Origin: PALSA-188 sp963720075
Lineage (GTDB): Bacteria > Acidobacteriota > Terriglobia > Terriglobales > Acidobacteriaceae
NCBI GenBank assembly: GCA_963720075.1
Contig: CAVREG010000019.1
Location: 1,178,001 to 1,242,000 of the forward strand
Reading direction: 5' to 3'
Length of the DNA: 64,000 bases
The position numbers were made by a program, and so were the translations under genes. Under the pieces are notes generated by a model, which saw nothing but the letters and a program-made list of their open reading frames with translations, made no database searches and had not been told where the DNA came from. Shown here in pieces: positions 46,150 through 54,031 of the stretch (positions are counted from its first letter, which is position 1; each line of letters begins with the position of its first letter).

Positions 46150-46968
46150 ATGAATCAGAATCCCTTCACATTTTTGGGCCAGGCCATCTCACAATTACTC
46201 GCGACCAAGAGCGCGGCGATCCAGGCGTCCGGACTCAATATGTTTCGCGGGCTGGCCGTGATCCTGATTGTGTGGTTCGGGATCAAGGCCGCCCTGTCCG
46301 CGGCCCATGGGCATGGAGGCCTCAACTTCGCAAAGTTTGCCGACCTTCTTTTGCTGATTGCGTTCGGATTGGGAATGCTTACCTACTACTCGACCCCCGT
46401 GCCGGGGATCGGCTACAGCTTCAGCGACCTCATCACCCAGGAGGCATTGCAGCTTTCCGGACAGATCGAGTCCGACCAGACGCAGCAGATTGCCGACGCG
46501 GTGGCGAAAGCGGAAGAGCAACTCGGCAGTCCTCCGGGAATATTCAGTCTCCATGAAACGCTGACGATTCTGGTAATCGTCATTGCTCTGGCAGCCGTGC
46601 AGGCTGTCGCCTTCGCGGTCATCGCCTATGGCTACGTTGCCGCAGCGGTGTGCGTACTGGTCGGTCCCATCTTTATTCCGTTCTTCATTGTGCCCAAGCT
46701 GGATTGGCTTTTCTGGGGATGGTTTAAGGCATTTATCGGCTTTAGCTTCTATCAAGTAATTGCCAGCGCCTTCATCTTCGTTTTCTCGAAGGTCTTGCTG
46801 TCTCTGTTGGCAGTCATTGGCCCCATTACGCTGTCCAATGCCTTCACGCTCTTGCCGCCTCTGATCGTTACGCTCTTCGTCTGCATTTATGGCGTGACCA
46901 AAATCCCGGAACTGACCGGATCAATTCTCGGGGGCCGCGCCGGCTCCTGGGTGAACCCTTTGGGATGA
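46150..46968 (+). CDS. VirB6/TrbL-family polytopic T4SS protein
   Basis: A 272-aa protein with about six membrane helices (RGLAVILIVWFGIKAALS, LLLIAFGLGMLTYYS, AVCVLVGPIFIPFFIV and others). It is the inner-membrane channel component of T4SS. The frame opens at 46090 inside the previous gene; ATG 46150 lies four bases after its stop and gives the right N-terminus. Confidence 0.87.
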   Translation: MNQNPFTFLGQAISQLLATKSAAIQASGLNMFRGLAVILIVWFGIKAALSAAHGHGGLNFAKFADLLLLIAFGLGMLTYYSTPVPGIGYSFSDLITQEALQLSGQIESDQTQQIADAVAKAEEQLGSPPGIFSLHETLTILVIVIALAAVQAVAFAVIAYGYVAAAVCVLVGPIFIPFFIVPKLDWLFWGWFKAFIGFSFYQVIASAFIFVFSKVLLSLLAVIGPITLSNAFTLLPPLIVTLFVCIYGVTKIPELTGSILGGRAGSWVNPLG

Positions 46969-46972
46969 ACAT

Positions 46973-47656
46973 ATGACACAGAAAGAAAACTCGTCCAAGA
47001 CATCTGCCGCAGGCGAAAAGTTCCTTGAAGCTTACGCCGAGCCGGTCGTCACCAATACTTACCTGAAATTGGCATTGCTGGTCTTGTTTGCCGTTTCCCT
47101 GGTTCTTTTGCTCCTATTCTACCGGGCGCAGACTGCCGCGCTGCATTTGAAACCGCTGGTTATTTCCGTGAGCGACCTCGGACGCGGGCAGGTCATGCGG
47201 TATGACGACTTTCGCGGCATTCCCATAGAGCGTGTCAGCAAGTATTACCTCGCCCGTTGGGCAGAGCTTTACTATGAGCGCAACCATTCGACTCTCGAAC
47301 GTGATTTTGCGGAATCGTTAAATTTCTTCTCGAACGATTTGCAGCGCGCAACGCTGGCGCGAGTCAAGAAGGCGCAAACGCTGCAGAACTTCCTGCTTGA
47401 CCCCGGTCAGCCCAACGCCGACATACAAATTATCTCGGTAGTTCTTGAAGACACTCGCGCCGCTCCCTATCGCGCCCATGTCGAGTTTGAGAAGCTCTTC
47501 CGCTCGCCGGGTGATCAGCAAGAACAACGGCGCGAACGTTGGACCGCGAACGTCGTCTACAGCTTTGGTGATGACGTGCCAAACGAAATGCTGCTGACCA
47601 ATCCTTTAGGCCTGATCATCAGCTACGTGCACGAAGATCAGGCATTCCGCAACTAG
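46973..47656 (+). CDS. VirB8/TrbF-family T4SS inner membrane protein
   Basis: A 227-aa protein with a short cytoplasmic end, one membrane helix (LALLVLFAVSLVLLLLFY) and a periplasmic NTF2-like domain (RVSKYYLARWAELYYERNHS, then VNPLGLIISY-like LTNPLGLIISYVHEDQAF). VirB8/TrbF helps assemble the core complex. It lies four bases after the virB6 stop, so it belongs to the same transcript. Confidence 0.87.
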   Translation: MTQKENSSKTSAAGEKFLEAYAEPVVTNTYLKLALLVLFAVSLVLLLLFYRAQTAALHLKPLVISVSDLGRGQVMRYDDFRGIPIERVSKYYLARWAELYYERNHSTLERDFAESLNFFSNDLQRATLARVKKAQTLQNFLLDPGQPNADIQIISVVLEDTRAAPYRAHVEFEKLFRSPGDQQEQRRERWTANVVYSFGDDVPNEMLLTNPLGLIISYVHEDQAFRN

Positions 47657-47663
47657 GCAAGCA

Positions 47664-47762
47664 ATGGGCTACCAGATACTCCAAAGCGACGCGATCCAGC
47701 ACTCGATCAGACATGATTGCATTGACCGGGACACGCCGTTATTCAACGAGGCCGCCCCATGA
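47664..47762 (+). CDS. Possible 32-aa small ORF after virB8
   Basis: A short frame (MGYQILQSDAIQHSIRHDCI and so on) starting 7 bases after the virB8 stop. It has no recognisable motif or clear ribosome-binding site. It could be a small transfer protein or chance. Confidence 0.2.
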   Translation: MGYQILQSDAIQHSIRHDCIDRDTPLFNEAAP

Positions 47763-48400
47763 GTGCAGTCTCCGTAGCTGGTTTGGAGAGCCTATCGCGC
47801 CAGTCTACCCCCGGCTTCATCGCCCTGCTTTCCGATCTGAGCGAGCTTGCTGCAGGTCATTTGGCGGAGATGATCCGCCCTTTTTGCCTTCTGAGCTCTC
47901 TGCGGAATGGCCGCGGCCTTCAGCCACGTCTTCGTCCTGAAGCGTCACCATCCGCCGGTTTCAGCGGACGCAGCGCCAAAGTTACGCGCTTTTTCTCTGG
48001 GCAGTCGTCTTTGCGGTTGTGTTCTCGAGACGCCGTATTGCAGGTGCCGGCGCTGATGCCGCGCTCAACCGCGTCCATTGCAGCCCTCACATTGCTTGCA
48101 TCCTCAGAGCGGCCATTCCTCCAAGTTTCTGCCCTGCTTTCCCTCGGCCACTCGCTTCGTGCTGATCCTGCGTCCGGCGGCTCTCGGTGCTCTGCTTCTG
48201 CGCCCTACGGGTCTGGGTTTCCAGCGAGAAATGTCCCGCGTACAGGACGCGCGGCTTCGGCCCGAAGGACGGGCGACAATTCTCGCCGGAGCCTCCACAG
48301 AAAGCGCACCTTCGGCACTTGGGAGCAGGGCACTTCGCGTCGCTTCGCGCAGGAGTGTCCCGAGGAAAATCCGGGCAAAAACAAAATAGGAGGAAAGACA
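47763..48400. other. Long gene-free stretch upstream of ssb
   Basis: About 640 bases between the transfer genes and ssb. The frame of ssb is open throughout, but the predicted residues are Ser/Arg/Ala-rich and unlike a protein, and ssb has its own strong GGAGG start at 48401. It is the largest apparently non-coding block of the element. Small inverted repeats occur (for example GCCCG-aagga-CGGGC near 48262-48276), but I see no clear RNA gene or origin. Confidence 0.5.
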
Positions 48401-48841
48401 ATGGCACTCTACGAAAATGCAATCAAGTTGAAGGGCTTCGTGGGCAAGGACGCGGACAGCAAGGCAACCGGCAACGGCAACGCCATGACCACATTCTCTC
48501 TCGCCACCAAATCCAGCTACAAGGACAAGCGTACCGACGAATGGATCTCGCGAACCGAGTGGCACCGCGTCATCTGCTTCGCCACACCCGCGGAACACGC
48601 TAGAGGCCTCAAGAAAGGCGACTACGTCGAGATCGAAGGCGAGCTGCGCAGTTCCGAGTTCGATAGCGAAGTCGGCAACGGCAAGAAGAAGACCTCGATC
48701 AAGCGCCGCAACTGGGAAGTACGCGCCAGCGAGATTCGCAAGCTCGCTCGTCCCGCAAAGCCGGACGACAGCCTTCGACTCCGCTTCCGGCGGCGGGGGC
48801 AACGCCGCGTAAGCAGCCCTCCTCTTCGGGCGGAGAGGTAA
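48401..48841 (+). CDS. ssb: Single-stranded DNA-binding protein, tail possibly frameshifted
   Basis: A 146-aa OB-fold protein (KLKGFVGKDADSKATGNGNA, TTFSLATKSSYKD, EWHRVICFATPAEHARGLKK, GDYVEIEGELRSS). It coats ssDNA during transfer. GGAGG lies eight bases before the ATG. After KPDDS the frame gives a basic Arg-rich end, unlike an SSB. Dropping one C in AGCCTTC (48770-48776) would give SFDSASGGGGNAA and a stop at 48812, closer to a usual short Gly-rich tail. So the last ~20 codons are uncertain. Confidence 0.85.
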   Translation: MALYENAIKLKGFVGKDADSKATGNGNAMTTFSLATKSSYKDKRTDEWISRTEWHRVICFATPAEHARGLKKGDYVEIEGELRSSEFDSEVGNGKKKTSIKRRNWEVRASEIRKLARPAKPDDSLRLRFRRRGQRRVSSPPLRAER

Positions 48842-48902
48842 ACCCTCTCCGCTCTCCTTTTGATCTGCCGCCGCACTCGACGGCGGAAGGAGTCCTTCGC
48901 GG

Positions 48903-49199
48903 ATGCTTGCCAATGCGGTCTTTATCGCCACGCTAATATTTCTGGCGCTCGCTGTCTGGCTGAGCGGCCAGTTGCGCTTTCTCGCGCCCTGGCGCGGCCT
49001 GATCCTCCATGAGTATTGGCCCAACATTGCTGTCTACTGCTCGCTGCTATTTGCCAACATCCTCGGCCTCGCCATCTGGATTGAACGCAAGTTCTTCCTT
49101 CGCGATACAGGTCGCAAACTCAAACACCTCGATAAGGAGATTCACAGTGGACAGCACGAACTCTCCGAAGAGATCAACGAACAATTCACCGACGAATAA
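48903..49199 (+). CDS. Small two-helix membrane protein
   Basis: A 98-aa protein with two hydrophobic helices (AVFIATLIFLALAVWLSG and IAVYCSLLFANILGLAIWI) and a charged C-terminus (KLKHLDKEIHSGQHELSEEI) on the cytoplasmic side. I do not recognise it. It is spaced 17 bases before the next gene and may be an entry-exclusion or accessory transfer protein. Confidence 0.6.
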   Translation: MLANAVFIATLIFLALAVWLSGQLRFLAPWRGLILHEYWPNIAVYCSLLFANILGLAIWIERKFFLRDTGRKLKHLDKEIHSGQHELSEEINEQFTDE

Positions 49200-49216
49200 A
49201 AAGGAGAAGCCTATTT

Positions 49217-49564
49217 ATGGACCATGAGAGACCGCACCGATCACCCTCAGGCCGCGATCACGAGAAATACTATGACGATTCCGACGATCTCGTTGAGCGC
49301 GTGCGCCGGGCTAAGGAAGCCGCCCAACGGAAGATCGAAGAGTTTGGCGACCCGTCGGAATACATAGTCACCAAGATCTATGGTCGGCGCACGGACATTG
49401 ATTATTCCAAGCCACCCAAGGAAGAGGAAGCACCCGTAGCGCCAGCCTCACCCGAAGCTTCGACCGCGCCACAAGAGTTTTCCGAGAATAACGCCCAGAC
49501 GGACGCTGACCGGAAGACAACTGTGGAGCTTGGTAGCGACGTGCCGCAAGGCGAGGAGCAGTAA
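49217..49564 (+). CDS. Acidic hypothetical protein
   Basis: A 115-aa soluble protein with a helical segment (DDLVERVRRAKEAAQRKIEE) and a Pro/Glu/Ala-rich disordered tail. No family recognised. AAAAGGAG lies upstream and its stop touches the next start (TAATG), implying coupling to the winged-helix gene. Confidence 0.55.
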   Translation: MDHERPHRSPSGRDHEKYYDDSDDLVERVRRAKEAAQRKIEEFGDPSEYIVTKIYGRRTDIDYSKPPKEEEAPVAPASPEASTAPQEFSENNAQTDADRKTTVELGSDVPQGEEQ

Positions 49565-50553
49565 TGCGTCTCGACCTTCCTCACGATTTGCCGGGCCGTC
49601 GCAAGCCAGATCAAACGCCGCTTGAGCTCAGCCCGGTGGCGCGGCGCCGAGAGCGATTGGCTGAGAGGGCAGCGGAGAATCGTGGACCGCAAACTCCGCT
49701 GCCCCGGCGCGAGCGTCCCGTACAGACGGACCTCCCACGGAAACCGAAGGATCGTTCTGTATCGGTTGATCGCCCTCGGGATCATCGCCCACGGCGGCAA
49801 GACCTACCGCTCCAGGCCGTCGATCTTGCTCTCCGCGAGGAGGAGCAGAAGGTTCTCGCGGAAGTTGGCCGGTTCCGGGTGATTGCCACACACGACCTTG
49901 CCGAGACTATATACCAGAACCGCACCTCCCGGATGGATCGCGACCTCGCGTTCTTGCGACAACATGGCCTCATTGAAACCAATGCCGTCAACGCTCGCCG
50001 CGACGGACGGCGCGGGCGCGTTGAACATTTGGAAGTGGTGACACTGACCAAGGCGGGCCGCGATCTGGCACGCCAGCGTGCCGGGCTTCCCCAAGATCAA
50101 AAACTGTATTCGGGCTTGGTGAAACCCCGCGAGGTTGAGCATGACTCTCAGATTTACCGCGCCTATCGGAAGGAATCCCAGCGCATTGAGGAAAACGGCG
50201 GCACTAACCTTCGCGTGCGGCTCGACTTTGAGTTGAAGGGGCAAATTCAGAAAGCGATTTACGCCGAGCGCAAGGCTGATCCAGGGCGCGACATGATTGA
50301 GATCAAACAGCAGGTTGCCCAGCAGTTTGATCTTCCCTTCGTCAATAACGGCATTCAGATTCCCGATGCCCGTATTGACTACGACCTTGACCAAGGTTCG
50401 CGCTCTGGACACCAAGACGTTGAAGTGCTCACCGCTGCGTACCACCCGGGACATTTGCGGGGGAAAGCCGCAGGCCGGTTTTCATCTTTACGCTTCCGGC
50501 GCCGACCGCGCCACGCTGACCAGCAAAATCGAAAACGATCATCACCTGCTTGA
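49564..50553 (+). CDS. Winged-helix (replication-relaxation-like) protein, 3' end frameshifted
   Basis: A 329-aa protein as read. After a basic, Arg/Pro-rich first 90 residues comes a winged-helix (EVGRFRVIATHDLAETIYQN, then DRDLAFLRQHGLI and LEVVTLTKAGRDLA), a layout I associate with the plasmid replication-relaxation family. A second part carries IPDARIDYDLDQG. Near 50461 a G5 run appears one base too long: with four G the frame continues as LRGKPQAGFHLYASGADRAT and ends ILEL at 50572, three bases before the next gene. As read, the end is scrambled (RFSSLRFRRRPRHADQQ). Since no relaxase is recognised, this and its neighbour are candidates for DNA processing at oriT, which is inference. Confidence 0.65.
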   Translation: MRLDLPHDLPGRRKPDQTPLELSPVARRRERLAERAAENRGPQTPLPRRERPVQTDLPRKPKDRSVSVDRPRDHRPRRQDLPLQAVDLALREEEQKVLAEVGRFRVIATHDLAETIYQNRTSRMDRDLAFLRQHGLIETNAVNARRDGRRGRVEHLEVVTLTKAGRDLARQRAGLPQDQKLYSGLVKPREVEHDSQIYRAYRKESQRIEENGGTNLRVRLDFELKGQIQKAIYAERKADPGRDMIEIKQQVAQQFDLPFVNNGIQIPDARIDYDLDQGSRSGHQDVEVLTAAYHPGHLRGKAAGRFSSLRFRRRPRHADQQNRKRSSPA

Positions 50554-50575
50554 CAAAATCCTGGAGTTGTAAGCC

Positions 50576-51457
50576 GTGACCATAGACCCTATCGTCGCTC
50601 TTGAATCGCTTGGCTATACCGAACGTGAGGCATCTTTCCTCTATCTCGTGACTTCGCACTCCGGGTATTTCCTTCGACGGCAGTTCAATCGCTTCATTGA
50701 ACGCAAAAAGGGCTGGATTGCCCAACGTTTTGTTGATAAAGCGCGGGTAGCCGGACACATCGAAGTCATCGATTACGGTCAAGGAAAGTATGTCTATCAC
50801 CTTCGTGCCAAACTGATGTACCGGCTGCTCGGAAATGAGGAATCGCAAAACAGGCACCGCAAAGGTGACAACGAAATCCGTCTCCGCCTCATGGCGCTCG
50901 ATTACGTTCTCGAAAACCGGAGCGAACATTTTCTCGAAAGCGCGCGGGATAAGCTCGACTTTTTTCTAAATATTCGCGGAGTACCCTCGACTCTCGTCCA
51001 CGTCAATCATGGGCAGCTACGTTCCTTCCTCTCGGCCTTCCCGATCTCCGTTGTGGACTACACCCAGCCGGCAACGTCTGTTGTCCGGTTTGCATTCATC
51101 GATGAAGGGATGCTTTCGATACGTAAGTTCTCTCGGTTCCTGGAAGATCTGGCAGCGCTGATGCTGGAGGTTCGCACGTTCGATGTCGTCTATACGTCCG
51201 TTTCCAACATTAACTTTCCACTAGCGGAGAAAGTTTTTCGGAAGACCTTCCAAGCTCCCATCAAACATCGGCAGCAGGTATTTGGGGAATTTCCTTCACG
51301 CCCGACGCAGGGCTGGCCTTCCGGTTCACGTCCGTTCCACGCCCGCTTCACTCGGCTCGTGTTTCACTTCGCCTATCCGCAACTGTTACGTAGTGAACCT
51401 CGGGGGTCTGTGCAGCGGTCTGCTGGCCGGTCTGCCCCAAATGGAGTAACACCTTGA
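50576..51457 (+). CDS. Hypothetical protein with N-terminal winged helix
   Basis: A 293-aa protein starting at GTG 50576. The first ~90 residues look like a winged helix (GYTEREASFLYLVTSHSGYF, then QRFVDKARVAGHIEVIDYG). The middle (YVLENRSEHFLESARDKLDF to LEDLAALMLEVRTF) is alpha/beta with no motif I know. The last ~45 residues are basic and low-complexity, so the true end is uncertain. It lies three bases downstream of the reconstructed end of the previous gene. The pair probably works together in DNA metabolism of the element. Confidence 0.6.
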   Translation: MTIDPIVALESLGYTEREASFLYLVTSHSGYFLRRQFNRFIERKKGWIAQRFVDKARVAGHIEVIDYGQGKYVYHLRAKLMYRLLGNEESQNRHRKGDNEIRLRLMALDYVLENRSEHFLESARDKLDFFLNIRGVPSTLVHVNHGQLRSFLSAFPISVVDYTQPATSVVRFAFIDEGMLSIRKFSRFLEDLAALMLEVRTFDVVYTSVSNINFPLAEKVFRKTFQAPIKHRQQVFGEFPSRPTQGWPSGSRPFHARFTRLVFHFAYPQLLRSEPRGSVQRSAGRSAPNGVTP

Positions 51458-51501
51458 ACATCAATCATCTAGAAATTCAAAGGACTACCACAAATGCAAA
51501 A

Positions 51502-51565
51502 CCGGGGGTTGGGAGCGACCCCGCCCAGGCGGGCTGCCGCTGACGCTGGTCGCTCCCACCCCCGG
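51502..51565. repeat. Large inverted repeat, oriT/origin candidate
   Basis: Arms of 19 bases (51502-51520, CCGGGGGTTGGGAGCGACC) and 18 bases (51548-51565) pair completely except for one unpaired base. The 27-base loop contains a second smaller stem (CCCGCC-CA-GGCGGG). It has no T tract, so it is not a simple terminator. It lies between the winged-helix genes and a small protein plus virD4, where an origin of transfer would be expected. Confidence 0.55.
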
Positions 51566-51660
51566 CCCTGTGCGGTACCGAAGCCGGACCTGACTTCGTA
51601 CCAAGTTTGGATTGAAGGCAGTATCAACGTCTGCCGCAACCAGGCCGAAAGGAGATCGGT

Positions 51661-51993
51661 ATGAGCAAACTGAAGATCGAGCACGGAGCGAGCAAGGTGA
51701 ACTGGGTGTTACTCAAGACCAACATTGAGGAGTCAATCGCAAGCGAAATCGAGTTGATGTGCCAGTGGTCAGAGAATGACCGCAAATACATTGTCAACGA
51801 ACTTCTGCGCTTTGCGCTGGCGCAGTCTGAAGAGTTCCAAAAGTACAAGGCAGAGCGGGAGGCGAATCCCGCGAAGATGGCGACCGACACCAAACCGATC
51901 GTATCGGTGATCAAGCAAGCGCCCGATTCGGCATCGAAAGCGGCCCTGCCAGCCGCCATCGCAGCGAGCCGTGATCAATTCAAGGAGTTATGA
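51661..51993 (+). CDS. Small soluble protein next to virD4
   Basis: A 110-aa protein preceded by AAAGGAG. Residues 25-60 form helices (SIASEIELMCQWSENDRKYI, then VNELLRFALAQSEEF), the rest is Ala/Lys-rich. It could be a ribbon-helix-helix or VirC2-like accessory that binds the adjacent inverted repeat; this is inference. It ends two bases before the virD4 start. Confidence 0.55.
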   Translation: MSKLKIEHGASKVNWVLLKTNIEESIASEIELMCQWSENDRKYIVNELLRFALAQSEEFQKYKAEREANPAKMATDTKPIVSVIKQAPDSASKAALPAAIAASRDQFKEL

Positions 51994-51994
51994 C

Positions 51995-54031
51995 ATGCGT
52001 ATTCCAACTGCTATTCAGAATCTCACACGAGAGTTGATCGAGTATCGGTTGGCACTGTCGCTGGGACTCAGCGCAGCCTCAGGCTTAGTCCTCCAAAGTC
52101 TCTATTCTGTCAATGCCGCTGATCCGGCGCTGCGCTTGATTGCCGTCCAGCGCAGTTTTATTTATCAGGCACTGGTCTGGAGCTATTCGCTCTTTCTCTA
52201 CAGCACTCCCTTTCTCGTCAGCTCGATTCTATTCTCGCTCGCCTATGTCCATCTTTATGTACCCGACGTGGAACGAACTGCTGGCCGACTTCCGCCGTTC
52301 CCCGTGCCCGAGCTGAGACACGATTTGTACCTGGTTATCGGTGAAGTGCATCATCAACTGAAGCCTGAACCGTCGCCCCTGCCGCAGTGGCTGTCGATTC
52401 CTGAACGCGGGTTGTACACGGGCGTGGCCGTAGTGGGCGCCATCGGTTCCGGCAAAACCCAAGCCCTCATTCTGCCTGCCATGCGGCAGTTGTTCGCGTA
52501 CCGTTCGAACGATCCCGAACGTAAACTTTCTGGCATCGTCCCTGAGGTCAAAGGCGATCTTTGCCGGCAACTCCAATCGATCTTGAACGGGTGCGGACGC
52601 GGGGAGGACTACATCGAGGTTTCGTTGCATGGCAACATCCGATACAACCCGCTAAACAACGATCTCGATCCTTACGCGCAAGCCTACAACATCGCGTCCA
52701 TCATCACCGCCATCTGGGGCCGTGGCAAGGAACCCTTCTGGCAGCAGTCCTACACCGATCTGGTCCGGTACGTGATCATGCTGCATCGCGTGCGCGACGG
52801 GTATCTCACTCTGGTTGACGTATTTCGCACCGTCATCAGCGCCAATGTTCTCGAACAAATGTTGATTGGAACGGGCCGCAGGCTGAGTGATATTCGGTTC
52901 GTTAGCGTCGCTGGCGTGGTCTATCAGCATCACCGGAAATCACTCGCAAGATTTGGGTTCGAACAGCAGGAACATCGGGATGAATACATCGCCCGCTGGA
53001 GCGAAGATCTCGAGACTTTGCTAACGCAGGAGACTGGGGCTGTCGTCTCCTTATATATACGCCAGAGTGACGACGCGACCGCCCGCGACAGATTCCAAAG
53101 CATTTGGTACTGGTACTGGGAGCATTGGAAGTTCTTTCGCTCCGAGGTGAAGACCTCCATCATTCAGGGCATCGCCGTTTTTCTGTCACTGTTTGAGACC
53201 GACCCCGATGTGCGCCGGGTCTTCTGCCCGCCGAAGAACCTTTACGAGGGGATAACCTGTGCGGCCGATCCCATGGCTCAAGTGCTTCCGACATTTGATG
53301 AGCTGATCGAATCCGGCAAGGTGGTCGGACTGAACTTTCCCGTGGCCCTAAATCCCGCACTGGCAAAAGTCATTGGCACCCTGATGAAGATCGACTATCA
53401 GCGGGCCGTGCAACTCCGCATCCCCAAGATGGACGCGGAGCCGCATCGTCACTTCCGTCCAACCGTATTCCTCTGTGACGAGTACCAGAACTTCGCCACA
53501 GTCGGCGGTGACAACCCAACTGGCGATGAGCGTTTTCTGTCCATCTCGCGTCAGCCGAAGTGTATCCCCATCGTGGCCACGCAGAGCATTTCATCGTTGA
53601 AGGAGGCGTTGCCAAACGAGGGAGTGAAAACCCTGCTTCAGGCTTTCCGCACCAAGATATTCCTGTCGACGTCTGATCCCGATACGGCCCGCTTTGCCTC
53701 CGAGATTTGCGGTAAGGCAGACCGGACTCGAATCAGCTATACCGTCTCGGAATCCAGTAGCAATGCCAATGTCGGGTGGCTGAGCGGGCGAACATCCGCA
53801 AACAAAGGCTCAATTTCTGCCTCCAAGCAATACCAGAAACATAAGGAGCCGCTGTTTGAGGAGCGCGCGTTCTTTGAATTGAAGAACGCCCAAACGATCT
53901 GTGCCGTGTTCGACGGTGTGACACCTCTACAAGCAACGTATTGCTATTTGAAACCCGACTTCCTACCTGTCGACATGACTTGGTTCGAGCAAGAAAAGAT
54001 AGGCTTCGACCCGCAGAGCATCAAGCGATGA
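51995..54031 (+). CDS. virD4: VirD4/TraG-family coupling protein
   Basis: A 678-aa T4SS coupling ATPase. Two N-terminal membrane helices (about 45-95) precede Walker A GAIGSGKT at 148-155 and Walker B FLCDEYQ with D495. It brings DNA-protein complexes to the channel. CAAGGAG lies before ATG 51995. Its presence argues for DNA transfer, not only protein secretion. The stop overlaps virB11 by four bases. Length is normal. Confidence 0.93.
   Translation: MRIPTAIQNLTRELIEYRLALSLGLSAASGLVLQSLYSVNAADPALRLIAVQRSFIYQALVWSYSLFLYSTPFLVSSILFSLAYVHLYVPDVERTAGRLPPFPVPELRHDLYLVIGEVHHQLKPEPSPLPQWLSIPERGLYTGVAVVGAIGSGKTQALILPAMRQLFAYRSNDPERKLSGIVPEVKGDLCRQLQSILNGCGRGEDYIEVSLHGNIRYNPLNNDLDPYAQAYNIASIITAIWGRGKEPFWQQSYTDLVRYVIMLHRVRDGYLTLVDVFRTVISANVLEQMLIGTGRRLSDIRFVSVAGVVYQHHRKSLARFGFEQQEHRDEYIARWSEDLETLLTQETGAVVSLYIRQSDDATARDRFQSIWYWYWEHWKFFRSEVKTSIIQGIAVFLSLFETDPDVRRVFCPPKNLYEGITCAADPMAQVLPTFDELIESGKVVGLNFPVALNPALAKVIGTLMKIDYQRAVQLRIPKMDAEPHRHFRPTVFLCDEYQNFATVGGDNPTGDERFLSISRQPKCIPIVATQSISSLKEALPNEGVKTLLQAFRTKIFLSTSDPDTARFASEICGKADRTRISYTVSESSSNANVGWLSGRTSANKGSISASKQYQKHKEPLFEERAFFELKNAQTICAVFDGVTPLQATYCYLKPDFLPVDMTWFEQEKIGFDPQSIKR

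Noticed and set aside
47759..48400. In-frame 214-residue N-terminal extension of SSB
   Set aside because: The residues are low-complexity Ser/Arg/Ala, and SSB has its own strong GGAGG and ATG at 48401; the OB fold starts there.
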